NCBI GenBank assembly: GCA_034440635.1
Contig: JAOTON010001526.1
Span: forward strand, 529,501 to 593,500
Direction: 5' to 3'
From: Lepas anatifera
Taxonomy: Eukaryota; Arthropoda; Thecostraca; Lepadidae
DNA length: 64,000 nt
Notes under the pieces: model-generated
What the model was told of the DNA's origin: nothing
The model's database searches: none
The model's input: the letters and a program-made list of their open reading frames with translations, nothing else
Shown: positions 1-10,184 of the stretch, one piece after another
Numbering within the stretch: position 1 is the first letter of the stretch
How the letters are laid out: each line of letters begins with the position of its first letter
Made by a program: the position numbers and the translations under genes

Positions 1-52
1 GTCTTTGCATGGAATCTGTGCATATGGTTTGATCAACCTCTTTCTGATGCTC

Positions 53-377
53 CAGTCTGCAAAGTATGGCAGCAGGCCAGGCGAGTCGCACCAGCCATCT
101 AAAATTCTCGCCACGAGCCTCCAAAATTCGCACCAATCTGCCACATACCAGGGAAAAATGCCCCATTCCTACCCCTACAATGCAACACTACCTCAATCAT
201 TAGTCAGTTAGTTAAGGCTTTTATAAGGCCCTCTCCTGTGTCTTAATAGCCATTCAGTCATTATTTGTTTAGTTTAAGTTCACTAACCTGCAATTGCACC
301 AGGTTGATAAAATTGCCCACTTGGCCCTGTCTCCAGGGCCTCACCGGCGGATTGTCGAAAATGCCTACTTTGCACTG
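53..377 (+). mobile_element. MITE, family with CAGTYTGCAAARTATGGC ends, copy 1
   Basis: Non-coding element bounded by inverted ends: the left begins CAGTCTGCAAAGTATGGC and the right ends with a diverged inverse (CTACTTTGCACTG). The flanks ctgatgct and ctgatgct resemble a target duplication of about 10 bp with mismatched ends. The body is collinear, in reverse orientation, with 9693-10043, which shows that it is a dispersed repeat. It encodes no protein. A MULE-like origin would fit a duplication of 9-10 bp, but this is inference. Confidence 0.65.
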
Positions 378-1479
378 GCTGATGCTGGAAATTTTATCTG
401 ATACTAATATGGTAATTTGAACTACCTACTAGATGACAGCTGTGTGCCTAATGTTATAGATTTTCCAAATGAAAAATTATCAAACCTTTACCTTTAACCT
501 AGCTCAGCAGTTAGTATAAAACTGTCTCCTAATCATAACTCACACCTTTCCTACCATACACATATATTGACAGTAAGATCATCCACAAAGCATACACTCC
601 CAAACAAAAAACATGAAATCACCCCCCCAAACACAAACCATGCCACAACACCCGCCAAAGCGCCCCCAGCGCTTTGGCGGAGATTCTACATGTACATATG
701 GGAAGGCACCCACACATCCTCTTTAGTTTTGTAGAAGCAGTTACATGTAACCTTAAGCTTTGTCGTGTTTGTGAATTGACAAACACAAAAATATGGGCCC
801 TCAACTTAGAACTGCCTTAGAATTACACTTTGATTGTTTTTTCCTTATTTGCTTTTAGGCGTGTTTTGGGTTATCTGTTCGCCTATTTTGATTTCGTTTT
901 GTATTGCTTTGTTTGTTGTTTTTTCTTTCAGCTCCATTGATTATATTGGTTTTAACCTAATAACATACTCACCTACCTCATCTCGTCTGGTTCTGTATGG
1001 CTATGTCTTGCTTTTTTCGCCTTTTCGATCAATTCTTGTTGTTCTGTTCCTCTGTCTTTTTTTATTATGCAAAATGAAATAAGTAAGTAGAAGTGTTTTG
1101 GTTTTTTAATTGAAATTTGTGCGCCAGAATCATGCTATTCTAATCTCCTCCAAAAACCTGAAAATTAGAGAGTTTCAAGAGGGATTTACTCACTAATTTA
1201 GAGGGAGTAAAATTTTAATCTGGCAGTACTGTCTTCATGTCAAAGCGCGCCAATCGCCGAGCGGCGGAGGTTGTTGGACACAACAAAAAGTGGTGGGAGC
1301 AGCGGGCAATGTTGCTAGGGTTCGATGTTTGTATTATTTATTCAATTATAAACATTATTTTTTGCTTTAGCTCGTTTCGTCGGTCAGTGATAGTGTTTGG
1401 AATGTGAGGAGATGCTGCAACTGGGTTAGAAATGCATTTTTATTGTGTCGGCTTATTATTGTGAGCACGGCTTTTCATT
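378..1479. other. Intergenic, no gene recognised
   Basis: AT-rich sequence without a convincing ORF, RNA gene or repeat. An open frame at 834-1082 is hydrophobic but has no ATG start and low-complexity composition, so I do not call it. Confidence 0.5.
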
Positions 1480-1737
1480 GAGCTCTTCCCAGTTTTTCCA
1501 ACTGGACAGAGGCTCCCGCACGCATGGTCATCCATGGAAGCTGGTGAAACCTATTGCATTATCGATGTCACGTCTCACATTCTTTGGTGTCCGTATAATC
1601 AATGACTGGAACGCCCTGCCTCTCTCTGTGGTGAGCGCCAGCACCTTGGACCAGTTCAAGGCAAAGCTTGACCGCCACTGGGCTTCCAATATGTACGACG
1701 TCCCAGAGTGTCCTGTATAGTCCATCATCTGTATCCA
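1480..1737 (+). mobile_element. LINE copy A, 3' end of the reverse-transcriptase ORF (5'-truncated)
   Basis: The translation has the conserved tail found in many CR1/Jockey-like LINEs: QFF-LD followed by HGHPWKLVKP, then a FGVRIINDWNALP core, then FKAKLDRHW, ending near 1720. Only the last 80 or so codons remain, so it is a dead copy. Its 3' UTR is cut by two foldback transposons and resumes at 3046-3168 and at 4754, where it ends in TAAGG pentamers. It is related to the copies at 3462-3850 and 4860-6382. The clade assignment is inferred from the tail alone. Confidence 0.8.
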
Positions 1738-1961
1738 TTGGCTGTCGGTATTATCGCAGTAGGTGGATCACATCTCGCGGTTCAAAAGGATCACATCAGA
1801 AGGTCCACAGTTCATATGTTCTACTGCTCAAAATGTCTAACTTAAAAAGTCAAACATTCAAAAGGTCCAAAGAGGCGTGCTCAGATGCATGAGAGTGGGG
1901 TGCATGATAACGCAGAGGCGTGCTAAGGCACCTGATAATAGGAGGCTATGAGGTTTAGGTT

Positions 1962-2351
1962 AGGTTAGGTTGGGTTGGGTTGGGTTGGGTTGGGTTGGGT
2001 TGGGTTGGGTTGGGTTGGGTTGGGTTGGGTTGGGTTGGGTTGGGTTGGGTTGGGTTGTGTTGGGTTGGGTTGGGTTGGGTTGGGTTGGGTTGGGTTGGGT
2101 TGGGTTGGGTTGGGTTGGGTTGGGTTGGGTTGGGTTGGGTTGGGTTGGGTTGGGTTGGGTTGGGTTGGGTTGGGTTGGGTTGGGTTGGTTGGGTTGGGTT
2201 GGGTTGGGTTGGGTTGGGTTGGGTTGGGTTGGTTGGGTTGGGTTGGGTTGGGTTGGGTTGGGTTGGGTTGGGTTGGGTTGGGTTGGGTTGGGTTGGGTTG
2301 GGTTGGGTTGGGTTGGGTTGGGTTGGGTTGGGTTGTGGTTGGGTTGGGTCA
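1962..2351 (+). repeat. (TTGGG)n array, about 77 units
   Basis: A near-perfect pentamer run with only a few single-base variants (TTGTG at about 2055, shortened units at about 2187 and 2231). It is the left-arm pentamer block of the foldback element. Runs of three guanines spaced by TT give strong G-quadruplex potential on this strand. All three + frames and the minus frame stay open only because of the repeat, so the ORFs here are artefacts. Confidence 0.97.
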
Positions 2352-2651
2352 AGTCAGGTCAGGTTTAGGTCAGGTCAGGTCAGTTCAATTGTGTATGCCC
2401 TTGGACCCTATTTCCTAGTCTGGGGATATCACCCCTCTTTCCTGAATCTGAGTGCACCTCTGGTCTGGGTACCACTTAACACTACTCAAACTTCCCCTCC
2501 TTCCGTCTGTTTCATCTCTAGGGATTTTCTTGCAGAATTTCGGGATATTTCTATGACATTTCGAAAAGTGGTACCCAGACCAGAGGCGCACTCAGATTCT
2601 GGAAAGAGGGTTGATATCCCCAGACTAGGAAATAGGGACTTAGGGCATACA

Positions 2652-2829
2652 CACCTGACCTGACCTGACCTGACCTGAAATGACCTGAACTGAACTGACC
2701 TGACCTGACCTGACCTGACCTGACCTGACCTGACCTGACCTGACCTGACCTAACCTAACCTAACCTAACCTAACCTAACCTAACCTAACCTAACCTAACC
2801 TAACCTAAACTAACTTAACCTAACCTAAC
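2652..2829 (-). repeat. (TCAGG)n then (TTAGG)n on the minus strand, right arm of the foldback
   Basis: Read on + this is CCTGA repeats (2652-2748) followed by CCTAA repeats (2749-2829). It is the counterpart of the left-arm TTAGG/TTGGG/TCAGG blocks but with a different variant mix, so the arms no longer pair perfectly. Confidence 0.95.
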
Positions 2830-3045
2830 CCTCATAGCCTCCTATTATCAGGTGCCTTAGCACGCCTCTGCGTTATCATGCACCCCACTCTCACGCATCT
2901 GAGCACGCCTCTTTGGACCTTTTGAATGTTTGACTTTTTTAAGTTAGACATTTTAAGCGGTAGAACATATGACCTGTGGACCTTCTGATGTGATCTTTTG
3001 AACCGCGAGATGTGATCCACCTACTGCGATAATACCTTGGCTGTC

Positions 3046-3168
3046 AATGGTCAACATTCCTTTCCACTCAGATTAATGTCCCGGGTAAGACTGAGTTAAG
3101 TCCCATTTGCCAAGAGCTTGTCGAAGACCGGAACCAGCAGGCCAAGTGGCCTTTATAATCCGAAACAT
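3046..3168 (+). mobile_element. LINE copy A, 3' UTR segment between two foldback insertions
   Basis: The sequence resumes directly after the first target duplication and contains the GGCC-AAGT-GGCC hairpin seen near the 3' end of the sister copies. It stops at the second foldback's target duplication (ccgaaacat, 3160-3168) and continues at 4754 as CCGAAACATTAGGTAAGG. Confidence 0.75.
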
Positions 3169-3461
3169 GGTATTATGGTAGTAGGCAGATCACATCTCGC
3201 AGTTCAAAGGATCACATTAGAAGGTCCACTGATCAAAGGGTCTAATGTTCATAGGCTTTACACTTTGAAAGTTAGACCTTTTGAATAAGAAGTCCAACGT
3301 TCAAAAGGTCCAAAAGGCATGCTCAGATGCATGAGAGTGGGGTGCATGATGCCGCAGAGGCGTGCTCAGATGCATGATAATAGGAGGAAATGAGGGTTAG
3401 GTTAGGTTAGATTAGGTTAGATTAGGTTAGATTAGATTAGATTAGATTAGATTAGATTATA

Positions 3462-3850
3462 TTTGGCGCCGGAGGGGAGACATGCTGAAGATCTTCCAGC
3501 TACTGCACGGGGGCATTGATCAGGACTATGCTCAGTTCTTTCACATGGACCCGAACACACGCACGTGGGGCCATGCTTGGAAGCTCGTCAAACCTAACGC
3601 TGTCTCAAGGGTCCGACGCAATGCTTTCGGGTGCAGGGCGATAAACGACTGGAACGGGCTCTCCCCATCAGTTGTTGGTGCACAATCTCTGAATGAGTTC
3701 AAGAACAGACTGGACATCCACTGGGCACACATCAGGTACACTATACCTGACCAGGACTAGCTACACGCACGATGACCATGAGCTCGTCAAGAACGAAACC
3801 TGCAGGCCAAATTTGGCCTCTAAATTTTGACAACTTCAAGGTGAAGGTGA
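3462..3850 (+). mobile_element. LINE copy B, 5'-truncated, inside foldback copy 2
   Basis: The open frame 3482-3760 encodes the LINE tail (LLHGGIDQD, then GHAWKLVKP, then FGCRAINDWNGL, FKNRLDIHW, ending YTIPDQD). The 3' UTR carries the hairpin GGCC-AAATTT-GGCC and ends in GGTGAA units that pass straight into TTAGG repeats. Upstream is a GATTA variant pentamer run, so insertion into the pentamer array is likely. Confidence 0.8.
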
Positions 3851-3856
3851 AGGTGA

Positions 3857-4112
3857 AGGTTAGGTTAGGTTAGGTTAGGTTAGGTTAGGTTAGGTTAGGT
3901 TAGGTTAGGTTAGGTTAGGTTAGGTTAGGTTAGGTTAGGTTAGGTTAGGTTAGGTTAGGTTAGGTTAGGTTAGGTTAGGTTAGGTTAGGTTAGGTTAGGT
4001 TAGGTTAGGTTAGGTTAGGTTAGGTTAGGTTAGGTTAGGTTAGGTTAGGTTAGGTTAGGTTAGGTTAGGTTAGGTTAGATTAGGTTAGGTTAGGTTAGGT
4101 TAGGTTAGGTTA
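3857..4112 (+). repeat. (TTAGG)n array, about 51 units
   Basis: Near-perfect copies of the arthropod telomeric pentamer with one TTAGA variant near 4078. It lies inside a foldback element, so it is an interstitial telomere-like array and not a chromosome end. Confidence 0.97.
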
Positions 4113-4167
4113 GGTCAGGTCAGGTCAGGTCAGGTCAGGTCAGGTCAGGTCAGGTCAGGTCAGGTCA
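4113..4167 (+). repeat. (TCAGG)n array
   Basis: Eleven or so perfect TCAGG units follow directly after the TTAGG block, a single-base variant of the same pentamer. The mirror block is at 4440-4460 on the opposite strand. Confidence 0.95.
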
Positions 4168-4439
4168 GTTGTGGATGGCCTTGGTCCCTATTTCCTAATC
4201 TGGGGATATTACCCCCTTTTTCCAGATTCTGAGTATGCCTCTGGTCTGGGTACCACTTTGGGAAATGTTTTAGAAATATCCCCACATTCTGCAAGAAAAT
4301 CCCAAGAGGTGAAACAGACAGAAGGACGGAGGGTTAGAGGAGCAGAATAAAGTGGTACTCAGACCAGAGGCGCACTCCAGATTCTGGAAGGAGGGGTGAT
4401 ATCCCCAGACTAGGAAATAGGGACCAAGGGCATACACAC

Positions 4440-4530
4440 CTGACCTGACCTGACCTGACCTAACCTAACCTAACCTAACCTAACCTAACCTAACCTAAAC
4501 CTAACCCTAACCTAACCTAACCCTCATTTC
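4440..4530 (-). repeat. (TCAGG)/(TTAGG)n, right arm of foldback copy 2
   Basis: CCTGA units followed by CCTAA units with minor slips (ccctaa, ctaaac). These pair with the left-arm blocks at 3396-4167. Confidence 0.92.
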
Positions 4531-4859
4531 CTCCTATTATCATGTGCCTTAGCACGCCTCGGCGGCATCATGCACCCCACTCTCATGATGCGTCTGAGCA
4601 CACCTCTTTGGAACTTTTGAATGCTGGATTTCTTATTCAAAAGGTCTAACTTTCAAAGGGTAGAACCTATGAACATTAGACCTTTTGAACTTTGGACATT
4701 CTGATGTGATCCTTTTGAACCGTGAGATGTGATCTGCCTACTACCATAATACCCCGAAACATTAGGTAAGGTAAGGTAAGGCTTCCGCCCAAAGCGCTCT
4801 TGCGACTCCCAACTCCAGGAAATGTTGGAGAATTGGACTTGCCATCTAGAATCAAACCT

Positions 4860-6382
4860 CTGTGTATACTGTTTACCTAGATTTCCAGAAGGCATTTGAT
4901 AGTGTCCCCCATCAGCGTCTCCTGAGGAAATTACAGGCTTATGGGGTAGGTGGCAAGGTGCTAAGGTGGATAGAGGCCTTCCTCTCACAGTGAGCTCAGC
5001 GTGTTTGTGTCGATGGCTCAGTCTCTTCCTGGGCGGCTGTGACTAGTGGAGTGCCTCAGGGCTCCGTCCTGGGGCCCTTGTTATTTCTTGTATTTATCAA
5101 CGACTTCAGCTTGCTCATATTGTAGAGGCCAATTCAGTGGAGGTATTTAAGAAGAATCTGGATTCACTCTGGCAGAGTCAACAATATGATGTCTAGTATC
5201 AACCATGGTATTTTAGGAGCTTTCAATGTTTTTCCTACGATCCAATGAAACATCCCACAGAAAATTCCCAGTTATTCTGCATTTTCCCTAATGAGCGGCT
5301 GGAAGTCACAGGCCTTGCAGGGCCTCTTTTCTTCTACCTACATCTACATCTCTACTTAGCTGACAATGTGAAATGGCACATGAAAATATTTGCTGACGAT
5401 ACCAAGCTCTACAGTTCTGCAAATGATCCCACATGCACAAACACACTCCAGGCAAATATTGACTGAGCACTGAGACGTTCGCTTGTTTGGCAGCTACCAT
5501 TTAACGTAAGCAAGTGTGTAGTGCTCCATATTGGCTCCTGTAATGACAATCACACATACTCTATGAATGGCACACTCCTCATGCAATCTGATGTGGAAAG
5601 GGATCTCGGGGTGCTTATCAACAGAGACCTAAAGTTTAGAGAACAGGCCGCAACAGCAGTTTCGAGGGCAACTAGAGTCTTGGCAGTCATCCGGCGCTCA
5701 TTTGCTCAAATTGATGATGTCACCCTGCCACTTCTTTTCAAGACTCTTGTTCGACCTCTGCTGGAGTACGGGAACGCATCTTGGGGACCTTTTAACCGTG
5801 AGGATGAGCAGTCAGTAGAACAGGTTCAACGTCGTGCTACCCGCATGGTTACTTCCCTCCGACGTCTCCCATACAGTACTAGGTTAAGGAAACTCGAGCT
5901 ACCATCGCTATACTATAGACGTCGTCGGGGTGACATGGTACACATGTATCAGCTTCTTCATGGAGCTATAGATCAGGATCCTGACCAATTCTTTCACCTG
6001 GATACTTCCACTTGTACCCGTGGTCATCGATGGAAACTGCTTAAACCTCAGGCAGTTACCAGATCTCGACGGAACTCATTTGGCGTTCGAGTTATTAACA
6101 ACTGGAATTCCCTGCCCTCAAGTGTAGTGGAAGCACCCTCACTAAACCTCTTCAATGCAAGGCTTGACAGTCATTGGATGTATACCAGGTATGACACCCC
6201 TGACTAACTGACCTAGACACCCTTGTCCTGGGCTCCACAGAGCCCTGGACACAGACCTTGCTCAGGTTCATGGCCTGGGAAGAGTAACTGTGGACTTCCC
6301 TTAGCTGAGCTCGCCAGTGAACGGAGCCAGCAGGCCGATAAGGCCTTCACATTCCGAATTCCCTAGGTAAGGTTAGGTAAGG
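4860..6382 (+). mobile_element. LINE copy C: broken reverse-transcriptase ORF and 3' UTR
   Basis: Coding blocks in order: RT motif LDFQKAFDSVPH near 4884, a TGA at about 4991, [19 protein letters not shown] at 5048-5104, then about 230 bp of foreign sequence. That insert contains another LINE tail (EVFKKNLDSLW near 5135). The frame then resumes with the catalytic FADD motif near 5392, a TGA at 5464, and a 228-codon thumb/tail region (5521-6207). The 3' UTR contains GGCC-GATAA-GGCC and ends in TAGG/TAAGG units at 6364-6381. It is a CR1/Jockey-like element by motif, and clearly inactive because of two stops and an insertion. Confidence 0.88.
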
Positions 6383-7599
6383 TGTCGAGCTGCTTCAACC
6401 TGCTTAGGTACTTCAGCTCCCTCCAAGCACAGGCTCAGGCTGTAATTGTCTTATTGTTAACAGTTAAAACAGCAGCACCACACATATCAGTTAAAGACCA
6501 TTTCAGGAAATCATATTTTAGGTACTAAGTGGACTTACTTGGTACTTGATACTTGGGTGGTTGGCTCCATCCTTTGGATGTAACGTCAACAATTTGATGG
6601 CCTTAACCAAACACACCACAGCATGCCAATCGTTCGGGGGAAGGAAGGCTCTAGGAAGGACCGCTTATTATGACTGGCTTTCCCGCTAATTCCCTCTGCA
6701 CCCTTGCTGTGTAAATGTAGTGCATCATGAGGCTGTCTCCGTCATTTGCACTCATAATGGGTCTCTCCGCTGGTGTGTTCCTCCTCTGTCACCCCATACC
6801 GATATTGCGCCCACCTGCGCTCTTCCATCAGCTCTTCACATTCGAATAGGAGGTGCTCCATAGTTTCCAAGGTACTCTGACAGAGAGGGTAGATAGAGTC
6901 CTGGCTGCTATGCTTCCTGATGTTACTCAGTGCAAGCCATGAATGCCCTGCGAACAGTTTTAATCTTGTTAGAGTGGCCAGCCTTCATATCACACTATAC
7001 CTACTTACTGGCCAGAAGTTACATGGGGCCATGTAATGCTCTTCCTCCCTCATCAGGCCTGGGAGCCATTGCACGCTCATGAGTGATTGGCCAGTGTCAT
7101 TAATGCTACCCTGGATCGCTCGTGCAATTCCATCCCGGGTCACCTTATCCCAGCACTTAATGGCTTTCCCGGTCACATCTGTCAGGAGCTGATGCATGCT
7201 TAGAAGCCCGAGCTCGCACAGCATCGCCTCCTACTGCAGTACTAGGCTGCTCAGTCACTCTTCATTTGCTGCCCCATGCAGGAGTACATATCTTGTAAGT
7301 GTACGCTCCTCCGTGGCTCGCAGTAATAACCCGATGAGTTGCAGAGCCACTCTCATGGTCAGTATCCGACAGGGGGTGCCCCCACCATGGAATATACTAC
7401 GATGTTCTGAGTTCTGGTTGGGAGTCCTTGCATCAAGCGGAAGAGTCGCAGCATCATTCGCTCCAAGTATCGCACATCCGATGCAGTAAGCCTTGTGACA
7501 GCCAGTGAGTAAAGAAGGATCGGTTCCGTGTATATCCTCCATGTCTTGTAGAGGGACTTGGCCTTGTTCTGTGCTCATTTCAAACGGCTTCCAGGGGAG

Positions 7600-8306
7600 T
7601 TAAATTCGATAAAAATCCATCCTGGCTGCTTATTTCGCCAATGTAAGATCTATACTTGAGTATGGAAGTGCTGTCTGGGCAGGAGTAGCCAAGTCCCACG
7701 ATGAGCTCGTGGACAGAGTGCAACAAATTTCTTATTTGGTTAAATAATCACCTACTCAACAATGTAACTCTATATCTTATGACTCGCTTTTCAACCATTT
7801 CGACCTCCCATCACTTGCTGCACACAGGCTTCAGTTCGATCTCATTTTCCTAAAAAGTATCTTTTCAGGCAAGATTAACTCCATCGACCTGCTAAATTGT
7901 TTCCCCCTTGCATATCCCATCCTGACTCACTCGCTCCTTGCGACTATTCGCTGAGCGCCGCGGCCGTGTCAGCACTCTCAGCGGGGGGCTTTTCTGTAGG
8001 GTGCCGAGGGGCATGAACACATTTCTAGCCGCTTCCGGGGCCGACTTCTTTTGTGACGATTTTAATACTTTCAAGACATGTGTGGTGAGATTTGTAAATG
8101 CTCGGTAGGAGCTGCACTATTAGCTCTTATCTCTTTTTCATGTTTCTGTGTTTTTTATATTTATATATTTTAACTTGTACCGTTTTTAGGAAGTACACTG
8201 TCTCGATTCGTGTGATTAGATGGTCTTTTTTAATGTTTTGACTTCGCCTGTGAGTGGATTTTATCTGTTGGCGATTATTTTGAATAAATGAATAAATAAA
8301 ATAAAT
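7600..8306 (+). mobile_element. LINE copy E, 5'-truncated, inserted in copy D
   Basis: The + translation from about 7638 reads AYFANVRSILEYGSAVWAG and HDELVDRVQ, then FNHFDLPSLAAHRLQFDL, the thumb region of a Jockey-like RT, with several stops. It ends in an AATA-rich tail (8282-8305). The sequences on either side join to restore copy D. The left boundary is approximate. Confidence 0.7.
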
Positions 8307-8563
8307 GGACTAGTGTGTTTTATATTAAGCCCTTTGTCACAGTGTGCATACAGGGCTCTTCTTGCTCTATTCATGCCATCCTCAATCCTTTTCCATGTTT
8401 CTGTGTGCGGTGACATAATAATCTCCAGGTGCTTGTACTCATCTGCATGTTCCATGATTTCATTTCCTAACTTCCATGTGTAGTCTTTCACACCACCGAG
8501 CACCAGGACCTTACTCTTCACAGCATTATACTTGCAATGCCATAGGTTGCTGTGCCCCACTAC

Positions 8564-8606
8564 TATGTTTAGCATATCCTGGAGGCTCCAGGATATGCTA
8601 AACATA
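8564..8606. repeat. Perfect short palindrome
   Basis: TATGTTTAGCATATCCTGGAG and its exact inverse are separated by a single G. It lies inside LINE copy D, where it has turned part of the coding strand back on itself. Confidence 0.9.
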
Positions 8607-9692
8607 GGGAGCTCTGCTGGATCCGTACTGATCAGGACTTCATCTTCCGCATAGGCTATTATGGGTACTCACTTATCCCCGATGGCTGCCCCTTTCCAGA
8701 GTCCAGCAACATCTTGATTTTATCATTCATGAAGAGTGTGAGCAAGCTGGTTGATAGAACACCTCCTTGCTTGAGTCCTTGCTCTATATTGCCCCCTCTT
8801 GATACCATGCCAGCAACCTTCACTTGAACATTAAATTTCTTGTGCAGGTTCCGAAGTACAATGACCATCCTAGCGGGTATACCAGCGCATATTAGCTTGT
8901 ATATTAAGCTGTTATGCCAGATGGAGTTAAAACACTTCCTCGCGTCAAGAAAGGCCACATACACTGTCCTCCCCAGGTCCCTGTTTGCGGAAATAAGCTC
9001 GTGAAGAATGATTTTTTTGTTTCTAATGCTGACATTTGGTTTCTAATGCTGAGCCGGTAGTTTCTGATAGCCCCGCTCCTCTTGGCCTTCTCCCAATCAA
9101 TCCTGGTATTATGCCTGCAACTTTGCCTCTGCTGGGCTGAGACTGCTTGGCTGATCAAAACTGGTTCATGATCAGACACATTCAGGGCACTCCTGTCTAG
9201 TATTGTATAGGCTTCCATGAGTGAGGCATGTTCCTTGTCAGCAAGTATATAATCTAAGGCCGACACTGGGGTAGTTTCCGACCTGTAGAAGGAGTACTTA
9301 TCCTCTAGAGTATTTACTGGTACCACAAGATCAAATTCTGACATCATCTTAGCAACATACTTCCTGTTGTAATGTACGGCCTTAACCAAACTGTGTTGGA
9401 AGTGGACAAAGGGGGCTTCAGTTACAGAATCTGACCCCTAAAGTTTTGTTTATATACCTACCTAGTCCCTTGTTGAAGAGCTTTTGCTGAGTGTGTATGT
9501 TGGTCAGATGCTTGTGTCTCGTTGCTTCATTTCTTGTTGTTAATTCAATTTTATTTTTCTGATGAGATGTTGACATCTTGTGTTTGAGGATCTGGATTTA
9601 AAGGGTGGAACCTTGGACTTTTCAACCCATTTCTTTCCAGTCAATGCTTTAGGGCTAGTGTTGAAATCAATCATTTAAGAGGGCATGGTGCC

Positions 9693-10043
9693 CAGTTTGC
9701 AAAATATGGCATTTTCGACGAGATCTCGCCAGTGAGAGTGCCCTTGGAGACAGGAGAGAGTGGTGCAAAATTTATCAACCCGGTGCGAATTTGTGAGACT
9801 GGCGCGAGGAAGGTGGCAGTTAAACCAAACAAATAATGGCTGAATGGTTATTAAGACAGAGGAGGGGGCTTGAGAAAAAGTCCGCAACTAATAACAGAGG
9901 TAGCATTGCATCGTGTGGGTAGGAATGGGTGCGTTTTTCCCTGGTATATGGCGTATTGGTGCGAATTTTTTTAAGACTGGTGGTGCGAGAATTTTAGATG
10001 GCTGGTGCGACTCGTCTGGCCTGCTGCCATACTTTGCAGACTG
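9693..10043 (-). mobile_element. MITE, family with CAGTYTGCAAARTATGGC ends, copy 2
   Basis: The ends CAGTTTGCAAAATATGGC and GCCATACTTTGCAGACTG are flanked by a perfect 10-bp duplication, gcatggtgcc. The body is the reverse complement of 53-377. There is no coding capacity. Confidence 0.75.
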
Positions 10044-10184
10044 GCATGGTGCCCCAGTGCCCTGTAGTTCTGCTACCTCTAGATGTTGACTCTAGCAGAC
10101 AGCAGGTATCTTCAAGATGGGTGTTGAAAAATGATCTCATACAATTTTAAGAGGTTGAAGTGCTGTTTTGAGCGTGATTGTCAT

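Larger units (their letters stand above)
1747..3036. mobile_element. Foldback-type DNA transposon, copy 1, with telomere-like arms
   Basis: The ends are perfect inverted repeats starting GGTATTATCGCAGTAGG and finishing CCTACTGCGATAATACC. The element is flanked by a perfect 9-bp duplication, ttggctgtc, at 1738-1746 and 3037-3045. About 215 bp at each end pair with each other, with few mismatches. Inside come pentamer arrays (TTAGG then TTGGG on the left, TCAGG then TTAGG in inverse on the right). A further inverted segment at 2390-2480 and 2560-2650 surrounds a short loop. There is no transposase. A 9-bp duplication with long, repeat-filled arms resembles Drosophila foldback elements. It interrupts the 3' UTR of LINE copy A. 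Confidence 0.88.
3169..4753. mobile_element. Foldback-type DNA transposon, copy 2, with a LINE inserted
   Basis: The ends are GGTATTATGGTAGTAGG and CCTACTACCATAATACC, flanked by a perfect 9-bp duplication ccgaaacat at 3160-3168 and 4754-4762. It is the same family as 1747-3036: matching 200-bp arms, TTAGG and TCAGG pentamers, and the central inverted segment starting ccctatttcctaatctgggg. A 5'-truncated LINE (about 3462-3850) has landed in the left pentamer block. No transposase is encoded. Confidence 0.88.
6690..9430 (-). mobile_element. Minus-strand LINE copy D, endonuclease to C-terminal region, degenerate
   Basis: Reading from 9389 down: the end of an apurinic endonuclease domain (ALDYILADKEH, then SDHEPV), RT motifs FLDARKCFNSIWH and GLKQGGVLS-LF-ND, an altered catalytic box AYAEDE near 8655, KSKVLVLGG, and a distal zinc-knuckle-like stretch (LCQSTLETMEHLLFEC, 6840-6890). 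The frame is broken many times. It is interrupted at 7600-8306 by a + strand LINE fragment. The family differs from copies A-C. The 5' part is missing. Confidence 0.82.

Noticed and set aside
834..1082. 82-codon hydrophobic ORF resembling a membrane protein
   Set aside because: No ATG at the start, T-rich low-complexity DNA, no homology pattern.
1970..2663. Long GWVGL/TQPNP ORFs on both strands
   Set aside because: Direct translations of the (TTGGG)n array; open only because the pentamer lacks stops.
1962..4530. Chromosome end (true telomere)
   Set aside because: The TTAGG arrays sit inside foldback transposons with target duplications and are flanked by unrelated DNA on both sides.
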